Positions 16,196 to 26,643 are shown, numbered from the stretch's first letter. The stretch: 64,000 nt of DNA from Mariniflexile sp044335535 (GCF_044335535.1 NZ_JBIQVZ010000001.1:434001-498000); one strand, 5' to 3'. Made by a program: numbers and translations. Notes: a model not told the origin generated them from the letters alone.

Positions 16196-18484
16196 ATGAA
16201 TTTAAAAAAATCGCAACTCATTTTCACTTTAATGCTCATAGCTTTTATGAGTTGTCAAGCTCAAAAACCAAAACAAATGAATACTAAAAACACCATAGAA
16301 CAAAAAATTGATACCCTTTTAAAACAAATGACCGTAGAAGAAAAAGTAGGTCAAATGAATCAATACAACGGATTTTGGGATGTTACTGGACCTGCGCCTG
16401 AAGGAGGAAGTGCAGAAAAGAAATACGCCCATTTACGAAAAGGCTGGGTCGGTTCCATGCTTAACGTAAGAGGTGCAAAAGCAGTCAGAGCCGTTCAAAA
16501 AATAGCCGTAGAAGAAACGCGCTTGGGTATTCCTTTAATTATAGGCTTTGATGTGATTCATGGCTATAAAACACTCAGTCCCATTCCATTGGCCGAAGCT
16601 GCCAGTTGGGACTTAGAAGCCATCAAAAAATCGGCTCAAGCAGCCGCCGCCGAAGCATCGGCATCTGGAATAAATTGGACCTTTGGCCCTATGGTTGACA
16701 TCTCTCGTGATGCCCGTTGGGGACGTGTTATGGAAGGTGCAGGTGAAGACCCGTTCTTAGGAAGCAAAATCGCCGAAGTCAGAGTAAAAGGATTTCAAGG
16801 TGACGACCTATCCGCAGTAAACACCATTGCTGCTTGTGCCAAACATTTTGCTGGGTACGGTTTTTCAGAAGCAGGAAAAGAATATAACACAGTTGATATT
16901 GGGACTTCAACCTTACATAATATGGTATTACCACCATTTAAAGCAGCTGTTGATGCAGGGGTTAGAACATTAATGAACTCTTTTAATGAAGTAAATGGCA
17001 TACCAGCTACAGGAAACGCTTACTTACAAAGAGACATTTTAAAAGGTTTGTGGCGTTTTGATGGCTTTGTAGTTTCAGATTGGGCCTCTTTAAATGAAAT
17101 GATCACTTGGGGATATACCAAAGACAAACGTGAAGCTGCAAAAATAGCAGTTACAGCAGGTTCAGACATGGATATGGAAGGCTATGTGTATATTGAAGCA
17201 TTAGCACAATTAGTAAAAGATGGTGTTGTAAGCGAATCGATAGTAGATGATGCCGTTAGAAGGATATTAAGAGTCAAATTTGAGTTGGGTCTATTTGATG
17301 ATCCCTATAAATATTGCGATGAAACACGTGAAAAGGAAACCATTGGCAACTCAAAAAATCATGAAGCGGTATTGGATATGGCTAAAAAATCCATTGTGCT
17401 TTTAAAAAACGATAACAAGTTGCTTCCATTAAAAAAAGAAGGTCAAAAAATCGCTTTGATTGGCGCATTGGCTCATGACAAATCCAGTCCTTTAGGAAGC
17501 TGGAGAATTGCCGCCGAAGACGATACAGCCGTATCTGTTTTAGAAGGGATGCAGCGATATAAAGGCAATACGCTGACCTATGCCAAAGGAGCAGATGTAA
17601 CAACTGAAAAAGCCGACTTTGTTCAAGAAGTAGTTATCAATACAACCGACAAAAGTGGGTTTGCTGAAGCCCTTGCCATCGCTGAGCAATCTGATGTTGT
17701 GGTCATGGTATTAGGTGAACATGGGTTTCAAACTGGTGAAGGCAGAAGCAGAACCAATTTACTGTTACCTGGTGTGCAACAGGAGTTATTGGAAGCAGTG
17801 TATAAAGTAAATCCAAACATTGTTTTAGTATTAAACAACGGCCGGCCATTAGCAATCAATTGGGCTGATGAACATATTCCAGCGATTGTTGAAGCTTGGC
17901 ATTTAGGAACAGAAACCGGTAACGCCGTTGCCCAGATTTTATATGGTGATTACAACCCAAGCGGAAAATTGCCTATGACATTTCCTAGAAACGTGGGTCA
18001 AGTACCCATTTATTACAACTATAAAAACACAGGACGCCCTACAAATAAAGACAACAATGTGTTTTGGTCGCATTACACCGATGTAGAAAAAACGCCTTTA
18101 TATCCTTTTGGATACGGGTTAAGTTATACCACTTTTGAATATTCAAATTTAGAACTAAATAAAAATTCGTTTAAAATAGGTGAAGATGTAAACGTATCTG
18201 TTACTTTAAAAAATACCGGGGACCTTAAAGGAAAAGAAGTGGTTCAGCTATACATTAGGGATTTATTTGCCTCTGTAACACGACCTGTAAAAGAGTTAAA
18301 AGGCTTCGAATTGGTTGAATTAAAAGCTGGGGAAACAAAAACCATTCATTTCATCTTAAACAAAGAAAACTTAGGGTTCTACGATAATGATGGGACATAT
18401 ATTGTAGAACCAGGAGATTTCAAAGTATTTATTGGGGGAAGCTCTGTAACAACTCTAGAGGCAGACTTTAGTTTGATTGATTAA
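16196..18484 (+). CDS. GH3 beta-glucosidase (BglX-like)
   Basis: The 762-residue protein has a lipoprotein-type leader (LIAFMSCQA). It shows the three GH3 parts: a barrel with GFDVIHGYKT and nucleophile Asp295 in GFVVSDWASL, an alpha/beta sandwich with VLGEHGFQTGEGRSR, and a C-terminal fibronectin III-like domain (FGYGLSYTTFEYSNL onward). The length is that of periplasmic BglX. It would release glucose from the ends of glucomannan or beta-glucan oligosaccharides. It is last in its operon, and its 3' end overlaps the convergent GH5 gene by 17 bp. Confidence 0.92.
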   Translation: MNLKKSQLIFTLMLIAFMSCQAQKPKQMNTKNTIEQKIDTLLKQMTVEEKVGQMNQYNGFWDVTGPAPEGGSAEKKYAHLRKGWVGSMLNVRGAKAVRAVQKIAVEETRLGIPLIIGFDVIHGYKTLSPIPLAEAASWDLEAIKKSAQAAAAEASASGINWTFGPMVDISRDARWGRVMEGAGEDPFLGSKIAEVRVKGFQGDDLSAVNTIAACAKHFAGYGFSEAGKEYNTVDIGTSTLHNMVLPPFKAAVDAGVRTLMNSFNEVNGIPATGNAYLQRDILKGLWRFDGFVVSDWASLNEMITWGYTKDKREAAKIAVTAGSDMDMEGYVYIEALAQLVKDGVVSESIVDDAVRRILRVKFELGLFDDPYKYCDETREKETIGNSKNHEAVLDMAKKSIVLLKNDNKLLPLKKEGQKIALIGALAHDKSSPLGSWRIAAEDDTAVSVLEGMQRYKGNTLTYAKGADVTTEKADFVQEVVINTTDKSGFAEALAIAEQSDVVVMVLGEHGFQTGEGRSRTNLLLPGVQQELLEAVYKVNPNIVLVLNNGRPLAINWADEHIPAIVEAWHLGTETGNAVAQILYGDYNPSGKLPMTFPRNVGQVPIYYNYKNTGRPTNKDNNVFWSHYTDVEKTPLYPFGYGLSYTTFEYSNLELNKNSFKIGEDVNVSVTLKNTGDLKGKEVVQLYIRDLFASVTRPVKELKGFELVELKAGETKTIHFILNKENLGFYDNDGTYIVEPGDFKVFIGGSSVTTLEADFSLID

Positions 18485-19799
18485 CCAACGCCTTATTGGC
18501 TGTTTTTATCAGCTCCAAGGTTGAAATATCTGTGGCAAAAACGGAATTCAAACCTTGGGGTTCTTGTGGCGGATCTGCCGTAAAATCATCGCCATGTTGC
18601 CATTTGCCTTTTTCAGGATTGGTTTTAGCAAACCCAGCAAATCCCCAAAAGTTTAATCCCGAAAGAATCTCTTGCTTTTTATAGCTTTCGGTAATTCTAG
18701 CAAAAATAGCGTTGTAAAATATATTTCGATTTTCTACAGAAGCCCCTAGAGACAAACTTTCTTTTTCACGTGGAAAACCAAATTCAGACACCACAATGGG
18801 TTTATTGAGTTTCTTGGCTATTTCGATATGTTCATCCATATATTCATAAGCTTTTACAATGGATTCTTGTGTCGTTTGTTTTTCATTATTGATATCATAC
18901 CAACTCCAATTTTTAGGCCACATGTGCATGGTTAAATAATCAATGTTCTTGTTGGAATGCAATCTTTCATACATCTTGATGTCATCTAAATAACTAGCTT
19001 TTCCTTCTGCCCCTGTAGATACCAAGTGGTTTGGATCTAGAGACTTAATTAAATCAACGGTTTCATTTAACCAACCAGCAAAAGCTTTTTCGTGATTGGG
19101 AGTCATTAACACTCTAGGCTCATTAGCAACTTGCCAAGACATAATCGTATTATCATTCATATATTTTATCCCAGAATATTTATTGGTTCTGCCAATAATA
19201 AATTTAAGATGATTATAATAAGCCTCTTTACACGGTTTACAGCTATGAAATTGTTTGGTGTAATTCATATACTCGTCCCAAGAATATTGTTCTAAAAATG
19301 GGTTTGGAACTTCTCCATAACCATTCCATTTTAAATATTCGGACATACCTCCAGACCAAATCCAATTATTGTTTAAATATAAAACGGCATACATCTGTCG
19401 TTTGCGCATTTCTGCCATCAAGAAATCCAAACCGTCCAATAAATCCTTATTATAAACCCCTTGTTCTGGTTGTAAAGCGGGATATACTTTAGAATCTCCC
19501 CCATCGCCTTCTGCTCCAACCAGAATGCGCAAATTGTCAATACCAACTTCTTTCATTAAGTCCAATTCTTTAATAAGACGATCCCTATCCCCTATATTTT
19601 TAGCCGCTATTAATGGGCCGTACCAATAATTTGCACCAACAAAATAATAGGGCTTACCATCTTTTACAAACTGGGAATCCTGAACTCTAATTTGGTCGAT
19701 ATCTACACTTCTTACAGCTTTTCTGTACTTAGCACTTTTACAAGCCGAAAAGAGCATAATTGTCGAAATGAACAGGATAAATTTATTTATTTTCATCAT
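18468..19799 (-). CDS. GH5 endo-beta-1,4-mannanase (GH5_7-like)
   Basis: The 443-residue lipoprotein (leader to FSAC near residue 20) has features of the mannanase subfamily: GKPYYFVGANYWYG, acid/base Glu227 in WQVANEPRVL, THMWPKNWSW, and nucleophile Glu339 in VVSEFGFPRE. These mannanases cut mannan or glucomannan internally, probably at the cell surface or in the periplasm. It is the last gene of the six-gene minus-strand mannan operon, 9 bp after a GH26 gene, and overlaps the GH3 gene tail to tail. Confidence 0.87.
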   Translation of the reverse strand: MMKINKFILFISTIMLFSACKSAKYRKAVRSVDIDQIRVQDSQFVKDGKPYYFVGANYWYGPLIAAKNIGDRDRLIKELDLMKEVGIDNLRILVGAEGDGGDSKVYPALQPEQGVYNKDLLDGLDFLMAEMRKRQMYAVLYLNNNWIWSGGMSEYLKWNGYGEVPNPFLEQYSWDEYMNYTKQFHSCKPCKEAYYNHLKFIIGRTNKYSGIKYMNDNTIMSWQVANEPRVLMTPNHEKAFAGWLNETVDLIKSLDPNHLVSTGAEGKASYLDDIKMYERLHSNKNIDYLTMHMWPKNWSWYDINNEKQTTQESIVKAYEYMDEHIEIAKKLNKPIVVSEFGFPREKESLSLGASVENRNIFYNAIFARITESYKKQEILSGLNFWGFAGFAKTNPEKGKWQHGDDFTADPPQEPQGLNSVFATDISTLELIKTANKALVNQSN

Positions 19800-19808
19800 A
19801 AATTGGTT

Positions 19809-21062
19809 TTAGTTTGGTAATGTATACATAGTAGGCAATTCGTTTTGAAGTACCGTTTTTGGTTTATTTGCAAAGGCAATAAAATCAGCAGTATCTGGCA
19901 ACCCTGGTGCGGGTGTACAATATGTAGTCTCCGTGTTATACCAAAACATCATATAACCAATTTCAGTATTATTAGCTGTTATGGCATTATACAAGTTTAT
20001 TGAGTAAAAGTTAGGAATTGGATTATTTGTTCCTGGTGTGATAAAATAACCCGTTTCGGTGAGTGCTGCTATTTTAACCTTTTCTATCGCCAAATTTGAA
20101 ATAATTTGAAGTTTTTTATTGGCATTATTAACACCTGTTTGCCCTTGGTTATTTAAATCCCCATAATTATCCATTCCAAGAATATCTACATAACTATCCC
20201 CTGGGTACCTTTCTAAATATTCAATTGAAGAATCAAAGCTATTATCAGGAGAAAAAGCAAAAAGAATGTTATTAACATTCAAAATATCTCTTAAATATTG
20301 AACCGAAAATTGCCAAAGAGAAATAAACTGTTGCGGTGTACAATATGATTTTCCCCACCAAAACCAATCACCATCAAACTCATGAAAAGGCCTAAATATA
20401 AAGGGTACTAATTTACCATCGGCACCTACCATACTTTTGGCAACTTCAGCAACTTTTTCAAGTTTTTGTTTATAATATTCATGATTTTCCCCTCCAGGTA
20501 AAATGCTAATAAAGGCATTGCTTTTCTGGAAATCCGTCATCTCACTGGTGTAAAAAGAAACGCCTTCATAAGGTTCTCTTAAGTGCCAACTAAAGGCGTT
20601 TACCATACCTTTATTGTAGGCTTCAATGGCATCGGATTTAATGCGTTGTTCTTGTTGATAAAACCAATTTGAAGATGTGCCATCATTCAGGTCGTCTGTA
20701 ATAAACAAAAAATCCGATCCTAATAATCCAGGATCACTCCCTGTTGTTTTCTTAATATCGGAATCTCCTGCCATGTTATTATAAAAATCATGAAACGCAT
20801 TATGCTGACCAACGATAAAGTGTGTTCTTGATAGTGTTTTAAGATTGTAAAACAAAGCAACTGTTTCGGCTGTAGCATTTGGGTTTACCATATAAAGTGT
20901 AGCATCTTGTGGCTGCAAAACAAAACCATTATCTGGAATTGGCGTATCTTCAGTAAGTTCATCTTTAGAACAACTTACAGATAATAAAACTATTACAAGC
21001 ATTAAGGACACCTTACTTTTGCCTAACATTGGTTCGTTTTGATTGTTCATTTGCTTATGCAC
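19809..21062 (-). CDS. GH26 beta-mannanase (lipoprotein)
   Basis: The 417-residue protein has the lipoprotein signal MLVIVLLSVSCSKDE (Cys near residue 31). GH26 motifs follow: FIVGQHNAFHD, acid/base Glu228 in FRPFHEFDGDWFWWG and nucleophile Glu336 in ALTETGYF. GH26 enzymes are endo-mannanases or mannobiohydrolases. A second GH26 lies at 25308-26486 in the same operon with the same core motifs but different loops, so the two probably split endo and exo roles. Translation could also begin at the Met four codons later. Confidence 0.9.
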   Translation of the reverse strand: MHKQMNNQNEPMLGKSKVSLMLVIVLLSVSCSKDELTEDTPIPDNGFVLQPQDATLYMVNPNATAETVALFYNLKTLSRTHFIVGQHNAFHDFYNNMAGDSDIKKTTGSDPGLLGSDFLFITDDLNDGTSSNWFYQQEQRIKSDAIEAYNKGMVNAFSWHLREPYEGVSFYTSEMTDFQKSNAFISILPGGENHEYYKQKLEKVAEVAKSMVGADGKLVPFIFRPFHEFDGDWFWWGKSYCTPQQFISLWQFSVQYLRDILNVNNILFAFSPDNSFDSSIEYLERYPGDSYVDILGMDNYGDLNNQGQTGVNNANKKLQIISNLAIEKVKIAALTETGYFITPGTNNPIPNFYSINLYNAITANNTEIGYMMFWYNTETTYCTPAPGLPDTADFIAFANKPKTVLQNELPTMYTLPN

Positions 21063-21076
21063 ATATTATAGATGGT

Positions 21077-22255
21077 TTAATTATTTAAAACTATACATGC
21101 CCTAGATGTGTGGTAAGGTGCTTTCCACATACTTACCTTATTTTCTTCCGTATAAACATTTCCTTTTTTATCTACCCTAAAAAACCATTCCCCGTTTTCA
21201 TGATCTATGAGATGTTTTTTAATATAATCCCATATTTTTACTGAAGTGATTCTAAAGTTTTTATCGGGATTTAATTCAAAGGCATATTTTAATCCTATTA
21301 AAGCTTCCACTTGTGGCCACCAATGCTTATCTGTATCTATATGGTTGGTGATTAAATTTTTTTCGTTTAAAACAGCGCCATCATCATCAATAGCTTCATT
21401 TAAAAAAGTATCAGCTACTTTTATAGCTATAACATTCGCTTGATTTACCAAATCTTCATTATTCAATTGTTTCGCTGCTTCAATAACCAACCATGCGGTT
21501 TCAATATCATGACCATAAGATACTGTATGGCTCAATAAAGTCCAAGTGTCATCAAAAAATAAATCGTAATGATTTTGATTGTTCAAGAATTTTTCAAAAA
21601 ACAGGTTTACAAGTGTTTTTAAAGAATCTCTTAATTGAATAGTGTCATAAATTTTAAGCAATGTCGTATAAGCTTCCAAAACATGCAAATGTGTATTCAT
21701 TGTTTTGGAAGCATTCATATCCTTATCACTTAATCGCATATCTTCTATCGGACTCCAATCTTCATTAAAAGCTTCGAAATAACCTGTATTTAATGGGTCT
21801 TTTGCATGCTTCTCTATAAGTTCAAAAATTCCTATAGCCCACTTTTTTGCTGCGTCATTTTTTGTAAATATATAATATTCAGACAGTGCATAAATAGTAA
21901 ATGCTTGAGCGTAAACTTGTTTGCGTTTGTTTAAAGGATTCCCTTTATAATCAAGTTCCCAAAAAACCCCTCCGTTAGTTTCATCTTTAAAAAAAGTCTT
22001 TAAATACTGAAATGCTCTATCACAAATATCTTGGTATTCATCTGTTTTTAAATGATTTGAAGCTGCTGAGAACGACCAAAGAATGCGTGAATTCAAAATA
22101 ATACCCTTGGGGGCTTCCGAAACAACTTTATTATAATGATTTATTTTGCCTACAAACCCTCCGTGTTCTAAATCTAATGTGTTATTAGTCCAATAACTTA
22201 GTATGTTTTTTAATTCAGAATTCAGCTCTGATTTGAGTTGGTTGTAGGCATTCAT
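21077..22255 (-). CDS. Mannobiose (cellobiose) 2-epimerase, AGE family
   Basis: The 392-residue cytoplasmic protein without a signal peptide has the (alpha/alpha)6-barrel of the N-acylglucosamine 2-epimerase family. It starts LKSELNSELKNILSYWTNNT, and conserved His-containing segments include TMNTHLHVLEAYT, VSYGHDIETAWL and DKHWWPQVEALIG. Beside GH130 and mannanase genes, this family converts mannobiose to mannosyl-glucose. It ends 14 bp before the GH26 gene and follows the GH130 gene by 2 bp, so the epimerase and phosphorylase are co-translated. Confidence 0.92.
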   Translation of the reverse strand: MNAYNQLKSELNSELKNILSYWTNNTLDLEHGGFVGKINHYNKVVSEAPKGIILNSRILWSFSAASNHLKTDEYQDICDRAFQYLKTFFKDETNGGVFWELDYKGNPLNKRKQVYAQAFTIYALSEYYIFTKNDAAKKWAIGIFELIEKHAKDPLNTGYFEAFNEDWSPIEDMRLSDKDMNASKTMNTHLHVLEAYTTLLKIYDTIQLRDSLKTLVNLFFEKFLNNQNHYDLFFDDTWTLLSHTVSYGHDIETAWLVIEAAKQLNNEDLVNQANVIAIKVADTFLNEAIDDDGAVLNEKNLITNHIDTDKHWWPQVEALIGLKYAFELNPDKNFRITSVKIWDYIKKHLIDHENGEWFFRVDKKGNVYTEENKVSMWKAPYHTSRACIVLNN

Positions 22256-22257
22256 AA

Positions 22258-23433
22258 TTAGTACAAACCTTTGTTTTTTTCTATGAGGTTTAAAATTGTT
22301 TGTACTGAACCCGCAGAAGTAAATTTATCTTCTGGTGTGTTCATACAATAATCCACTAATTTTTCAATGGTTGAAGTTGCTACATGCATTCTTGTATCGC
22401 ATGATGCATAGTAAATATAAACAGTGCCATCCTTATCGGCTATCCAACCATTTGAAAATAATACGTTAGACACATCTCCTACTCTTTCTTCATTTTCCGG
22501 TGCCATAAAATAACCTGCTGGGCGGTGGATCACTTTTGAGATATCGTTTAAATCTGTCATAAACATATACAAGGTATAACGCAATCCTGCAGCTGTATTT
22601 CTTACACCATGAGCAAGATGCAACCAGCCTTTATCTGTTTTAATTGGTGCTGGTCCCAAACCGTTCTTAAGTTCGTAGATGGTATGGTATACTTTATTAT
22701 TGATTATGCTTTCACCTTTTACAACTGGATTCGTCATATCATCAATATACCCCAAGCCAATGCCGCCACCACTTCCAACATCTATAAACCCTTGTTGTGG
22801 CCTTGTATAAACAGCGTATTTTCCATTAACAAACTCAGGATGAAGTACCACATTACGTTGCTGCCCGGTATTTGAAATTAAATCTGGCAATCGCTCCCAA
22901 TTGATCAAGTCTTTTGTTCTTACAATTCCAGCATTAGCAATAGCACTGCTAGTGTCTTCTGGCGGAACATTTGGATCCTTTCGTTCGGTGCAGAAAACAC
23001 CATAAATCCAACCATCTTCATGAGTTATTAAGCGCATATCGTATATATTGGTATCTGGATTTTCCTCAATTTGGGGTATCACGCAAGGTTTATCCCAAAA
23101 CTCAAAATTGTCAATACCATTCGGGCTTTCAGCTATGGCAAAAAATGATTTTCTATCATTACCCTCTGTTCGAAGACACAATACATATTTATCATGCCAC
23201 TTTATTGCTCCCGAATTCATTACCGCATTAAACCCTATTCTTTCTAAAGCATTTGGGTTTGTTTCTGGATTTAAATCATATCTCCAATGGATTGGAACAT
23301 GCTCGGCAGTTACAACTGGATTTTTATATCTATTATAAACTCCATTTGATTTAGAAACAGGCTCATTTTCTCTGCAAATCAATCTTTGATGAGCCATTTT
23401 TACATCTTCTATATGGTTAATTATTTTGTACAA
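22258..23433 (-). CDS. GH130 4-O-beta-D-mannosyl-D-glucose phosphorylase
   Basis: The 391-residue cytoplasmic protein matches GH130_1. It contains HWRYDLNPETNPNALERIGF, then NSGAIKWHDKYVLCLRTEGN-DRKSFFAIAESPNG, HPEFVNGKYAVYTRPQ and GLGPAPIKTDKGWLHLAHGV. These enzymes phosphorolyse mannosyl-glucose to mannose-1-phosphate and glucose, the step after the adjacent epimerase. The start at 23433 is the longest; a Met at residue 13 is an alternative. Confidence 0.93.
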   Translation of the reverse strand: MYKIINHIEDVKMAHQRLICRENEPVSKSNGVYNRYKNPVVTAEHVPIHWRYDLNPETNPNALERIGFNAVMNSGAIKWHDKYVLCLRTEGNDRKSFFAIAESPNGIDNFEFWDKPCVIPQIEENPDTNIYDMRLITHEDGWIYGVFCTERKDPNVPPEDTSSAIANAGIVRTKDLINWERLPDLISNTGQQRNVVLHPEFVNGKYAVYTRPQQGFIDVGSGGGIGLGYIDDMTNPVVKGESIINNKVYHTIYELKNGLGPAPIKTDKGWLHLAHGVRNTAAGLRYTLYMFMTDLNDISKVIHRPAGYFMAPENEERVGDVSNVLFSNGWIADKDGTVYIYYASCDTRMHVATSTIEKLVDYCMNTPEDKFTSAGSVQTILNLIEKNKGLY

Positions 23434-23454
23434 TGTATTCTTTTTTAAAAGTTA

Positions 23455-25293
23455 CTAATCTAATTTTTCTTCTAATGTATTCCACCAATATTTCTTTAAT
23501 AGAACTATACAAACGATTAAAACTACCATGGATATATATAGTGGTGTATTCTGCCTAAATATGAGATACATGGGGATAATCACTAAAGCTGTTTGGGCTA
23601 TAATACCTATGGCAACATTGAACATATCCCGTCCAAAATCTGAATTCTTTTTAAAGTCTGGATTTTCGAGTTTTAATTTCTCATAAATCGGTGCCCAAAA
23701 GCCCCAAGGCCTGACGTTTTTATAAAATGTTTTTAAAACAGCTTCCTCGGTTGGAGGGGCGGAATAAGTCCCTATAATAGAGCCAATAATTGATATCACA
23801 AGTAAAACAGGAAATAGATATAACCCTAAAACATCTGGAAATAATTCTGGCACAATAGCTGCTGCCAAGAGTCCTGATGCCATACCCCAAAAGAACCCCT
23901 CCCCATTAAAGCGCCACCAATGCCATTTTAAAATATTAGCCCCTACATAACTACCATACAGCACCGAAACAATCCACTGCAATACAGAATTAACATCTTT
24001 TGCAAACAAGCCTAATACAATACTAATAAAAACCACAATAATACCAGTAGCATAATTCATGATTTTTAATTGGTTGGCACTGGCCTCTGGATTTTTATAC
24101 TTTAAATAAATATCATTTACCAAATAAGCTTGTGCGGCGTTTAAGGTACCTGCAAAAGTTGACATAAACGCTGCGATTAGACCAGCTAACAAAAGACCCA
24201 ATAAACCAACAGGGACAAATGCTTTTATGGCCGTTGGTAGAATTAATTCAAAATCAATATTACCAGAAACCGTTAACAAATCCAACTTTTCATAATACAC
24301 TAAGGCTAAAGCTGCAAATCCTGCAATCATTAAATAACGAATTGGCATTAAGATTACAGATACAAATCCGCTCATTTTTGATGCTTCCGAAGAAGATTTT
24401 GTTGAGAGTATCTTTTGCATATCATAAGTAGGTGCTGGACCTGCGATACTTACCAAAACGCCTTTAAAAACCATCATCATAAAGAAAATAGTAAATAAGC
24501 TAAAGCCGTCTTCTTTAATCTTTTGATTGACCTCAGGAATAATGGCGCTCCAATCCATATTTAATTTCCAATCAAAAAACGGACTTAACCAACCATCTGG
24601 AACGTTAAGTGTGTTTGCGCCAATTGCTACGAAGCCTAAATACCCAATTACCAATGCTGCAATCGTCATAATCGCAAATTGAACAACATCTGCCCAAACA
24701 ATACCAGACATCCCACCAAGGAGCGAATAGAAAACTGCAAAAAGTGTAAAAATAATACCGTAAAAATGGGGTACAAACTCTGGTGTTACAGAGAAAGGAA
24801 TATAGTTACTTATCACTTCCCAAGGAATAAAGATTTCTATAAATTTACCTAAACCTATAAACCCGTAAGCCAAATACCCCAAACACATAATTAAAGCAAA
24901 AACCACAACAATGATATGCGATAGTTTTGCTCCTTTTTTAAATCCAAACCGCGTTCCTATCCATTCTGCTCCCGTAGTGGCATTAGATCGTCTCAACCAT
25001 TTCGATAAATAAACCATTAAAAATATCTGATTAAACACTGGCCATAACCAAGGAATCCAAGCACTTTTAATACCATAAACAAACATGATGGTAACAAGCC
25101 AAATGGTACCGGAAATATCAAACATTCCCGATGCATTGGAAAGACCAAGTAAATACCAAGGAATCGTTTTACCTCCCAATAGATAATCGTCTTTACTACG
25201 CTGAGCTCTTTTCCTAAGTACTAATCCTATTACAATAATGGTCACTAAATAAGCCGCTATAATTAATATATCTACAGTATGGAGAAATTTCAT
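23455..25293 (-). CDS. Sodium:solute symporter (SSS family), probable mannobiose importer
   Basis: The 612-residue protein has about 13-14 hydrophobic segments. SSS features include LLGGKTIPWYLLGLSNASGM in the first loop, TGAEWIGTRFGFKKG and the LLAGLIAAFMSTFAGTLNAA block. Its place between a GH26 and the GH130/epimerase pair suggests that it carries mannobiose or short manno-oligosaccharides across the inner membrane. The substrate is inferred from context only. Confidence 0.9.
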   Translation of the reverse strand: MKFLHTVDILIIAAYLVTIIVIGLVLRKRAQRSKDDYLLGGKTIPWYLLGLSNASGMFDISGTIWLVTIMFVYGIKSAWIPWLWPVFNQIFLMVYLSKWLRRSNATTGAEWIGTRFGFKKGAKLSHIIVVVFALIMCLGYLAYGFIGLGKFIEIFIPWEVISNYIPFSVTPEFVPHFYGIIFTLFAVFYSLLGGMSGIVWADVVQFAIMTIAALVIGYLGFVAIGANTLNVPDGWLSPFFDWKLNMDWSAIIPEVNQKIKEDGFSLFTIFFMMMVFKGVLVSIAGPAPTYDMQKILSTKSSSEASKMSGFVSVILMPIRYLMIAGFAALALVYYEKLDLLTVSGNIDFELILPTAIKAFVPVGLLGLLLAGLIAAFMSTFAGTLNAAQAYLVNDIYLKYKNPEASANQLKIMNYATGIIVVFISIVLGLFAKDVNSVLQWIVSVLYGSYVGANILKWHWWRFNGEGFFWGMASGLLAAAIVPELFPDVLGLYLFPVLLVISIIGSIIGTYSAPPTEEAVLKTFYKNVRPWGFWAPIYEKLKLENPDFKKNSDFGRDMFNVAIGIIAQTALVIIPMYLIFRQNTPLYISMVVLIVCIVLLKKYWWNTLEEKLD

Positions 25294-25307
25294 AAAATTC
25301 GTTTAGG

Positions 25308-26486
25308 TTAGTATTTTATATTATTAATGTCTTTTAAAAATAATGCTTGGGGCTGTTTTGCAAATGCTTTAAAATCTGCTTCACTCTTATGCGCTTTGTT
25401 TGGCATGTATTGTTCGCCTCCGCAGCCATTTCTCCAAAAAAGCACCCAGGAAATTCCTGAGTTTTCAATATTTGGGTACAACACGTTATTAAACCAATTC
25501 TGGTCAGGATAAGATGCTTCTATAAACCAGTTTATGTCACCTGATTTATGTATCCCCGTTTCTGTAAGTGCATATAGTTTATATTTTTCGTTTGCAATAT
25601 TTTTTATAATTCCCAAATCGTTTACAACGGAATTACTGTATTCAACAGCATTTTGAAAGTCATAAATATCAATACCTAAAACATCTACAAAACGGTCTCC
25701 AGGATAATATTCCATATAATCATCATTAGGGTTCAATTTATTTGGAGCATACACATATATTAAATTATGAACCTCATACTTATCCCGTAATGAGTAAACA
25801 GTATGTCGCCATAATTGTATGTATTCTATGGAATTACAATTAGGATTACCCCACCAAAACCATCCGCCATTCATTTCATGATAAGGTCTAAATATGATCG
25901 GAATTTCTCTTCCTTTATGTTTTACGGATTTTAGAAAAACGGCTACTTTGCTCAACCATGACTCATATTTTTCGACAAGCGCTCCTTCTCCTATAATTTC
26001 ATTTACAGCTGGCGTTGTGTCCCAAGAATTACTATTGGTTTTTGGATTATCGGCATGCCAACTTACCGTTATGATCCCCCCTTTACTATATGCATCAACC
26101 ATTAAGGCTTTCATCGTATTAAAAGGAACACCATCAATATTATTGGCATTTCCTAATTCAATACCACTGATGTCAAATCCGTAAACGGCAGGAAAATCTT
26201 CTACCATATCATACACATCACTTTTAATGAGATTTGGAAAATCAGCATGTTTCCAGCCAATACCATAAGCTGTGGCATCTTGATGACCAACAGCAAATCC
26301 TTCTTTTGAAAGGTAGAATAATTTTTTATGAAGTATTTTAACTTGTTTTGACGCTTTAGTATCAACCAATAGTGGCTTTTTATAAACCATATTATAAAAA
26401 GGCTTACAGGAATTAAAAATAGTGATGAATCCCACAATTAAAATCGTTGCTAGTCTTTTTTGAAAATCACATATTTTACAACCCAT
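25308..26486 (-). CDS. GH26 beta-mannanase (lipoprotein), first gene of the mannan operon
   Basis: The 392-residue protein has a lipoprotein signal (GFITIFNSCKP, Cys near residue 27). GH26 motifs are GFAVGHQDATAYGIGW, acid/base Glu204 in FRPYHEMNGGWFWWG and nucleophile Glu309 in ALTETGIH. It is paralogous to the enzyme at 19809-21062. The gene is read divergently from the AraC regulator across a 157-bp intergenic region, which probably holds its promoter; a one-off -7 match (TATATTTA) is all I see there. Confidence 0.9.
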   Translation of the reverse strand: MGCKICDFQKRLATILIVGFITIFNSCKPFYNMVYKKPLLVDTKASKQVKILHKKLFYLSKEGFAVGHQDATAYGIGWKHADFPNLIKSDVYDMVEDFPAVYGFDISGIELGNANNIDGVPFNTMKALMVDAYSKGGIITVSWHADNPKTNSNSWDTTPAVNEIIGEGALVEKYESWLSKVAVFLKSVKHKGREIPIIFRPYHEMNGGWFWWGNPNCNSIEYIQLWRHTVYSLRDKYEVHNLIYVYAPNKLNPNDDYMEYYPGDRFVDVLGIDIYDFQNAVEYSNSVVNDLGIIKNIANEKYKLYALTETGIHKSGDINWFIEASYPDQNWFNNVLYPNIENSGISWVLFWRNGCGGEQYMPNKAHKSEADFKAFAKQPQALFLKDINNIKY

Positions 26487-26607
26487 ACTTATTTAGTAAC
26501 CATTTTTTGATAATTTCATATTACATTAAATATAAAATATATAATTTTACTTCGACAATTTTATGAAAGTCAAAATTAACAATTATATAGAGCCCATCTA
26601 TGATATT

Positions 26608-26628
26608 ATTTTATCAATATGATAAAAT
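26608..26628. promoter_or_regulatory. Palindrome between the mannan operon and the AraC gene
   Basis: ATTTTATC-AATAT-GATAAAAT is a perfect 8-bp inverted repeat with a 5-bp spacer, 15 bp before the AraC start codon. It may be an autoregulatory site, or it may be chance symmetry in AT-rich DNA. Confidence 0.4.
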
Positions 26629-26643
26629 ATAATTACAACTAAA

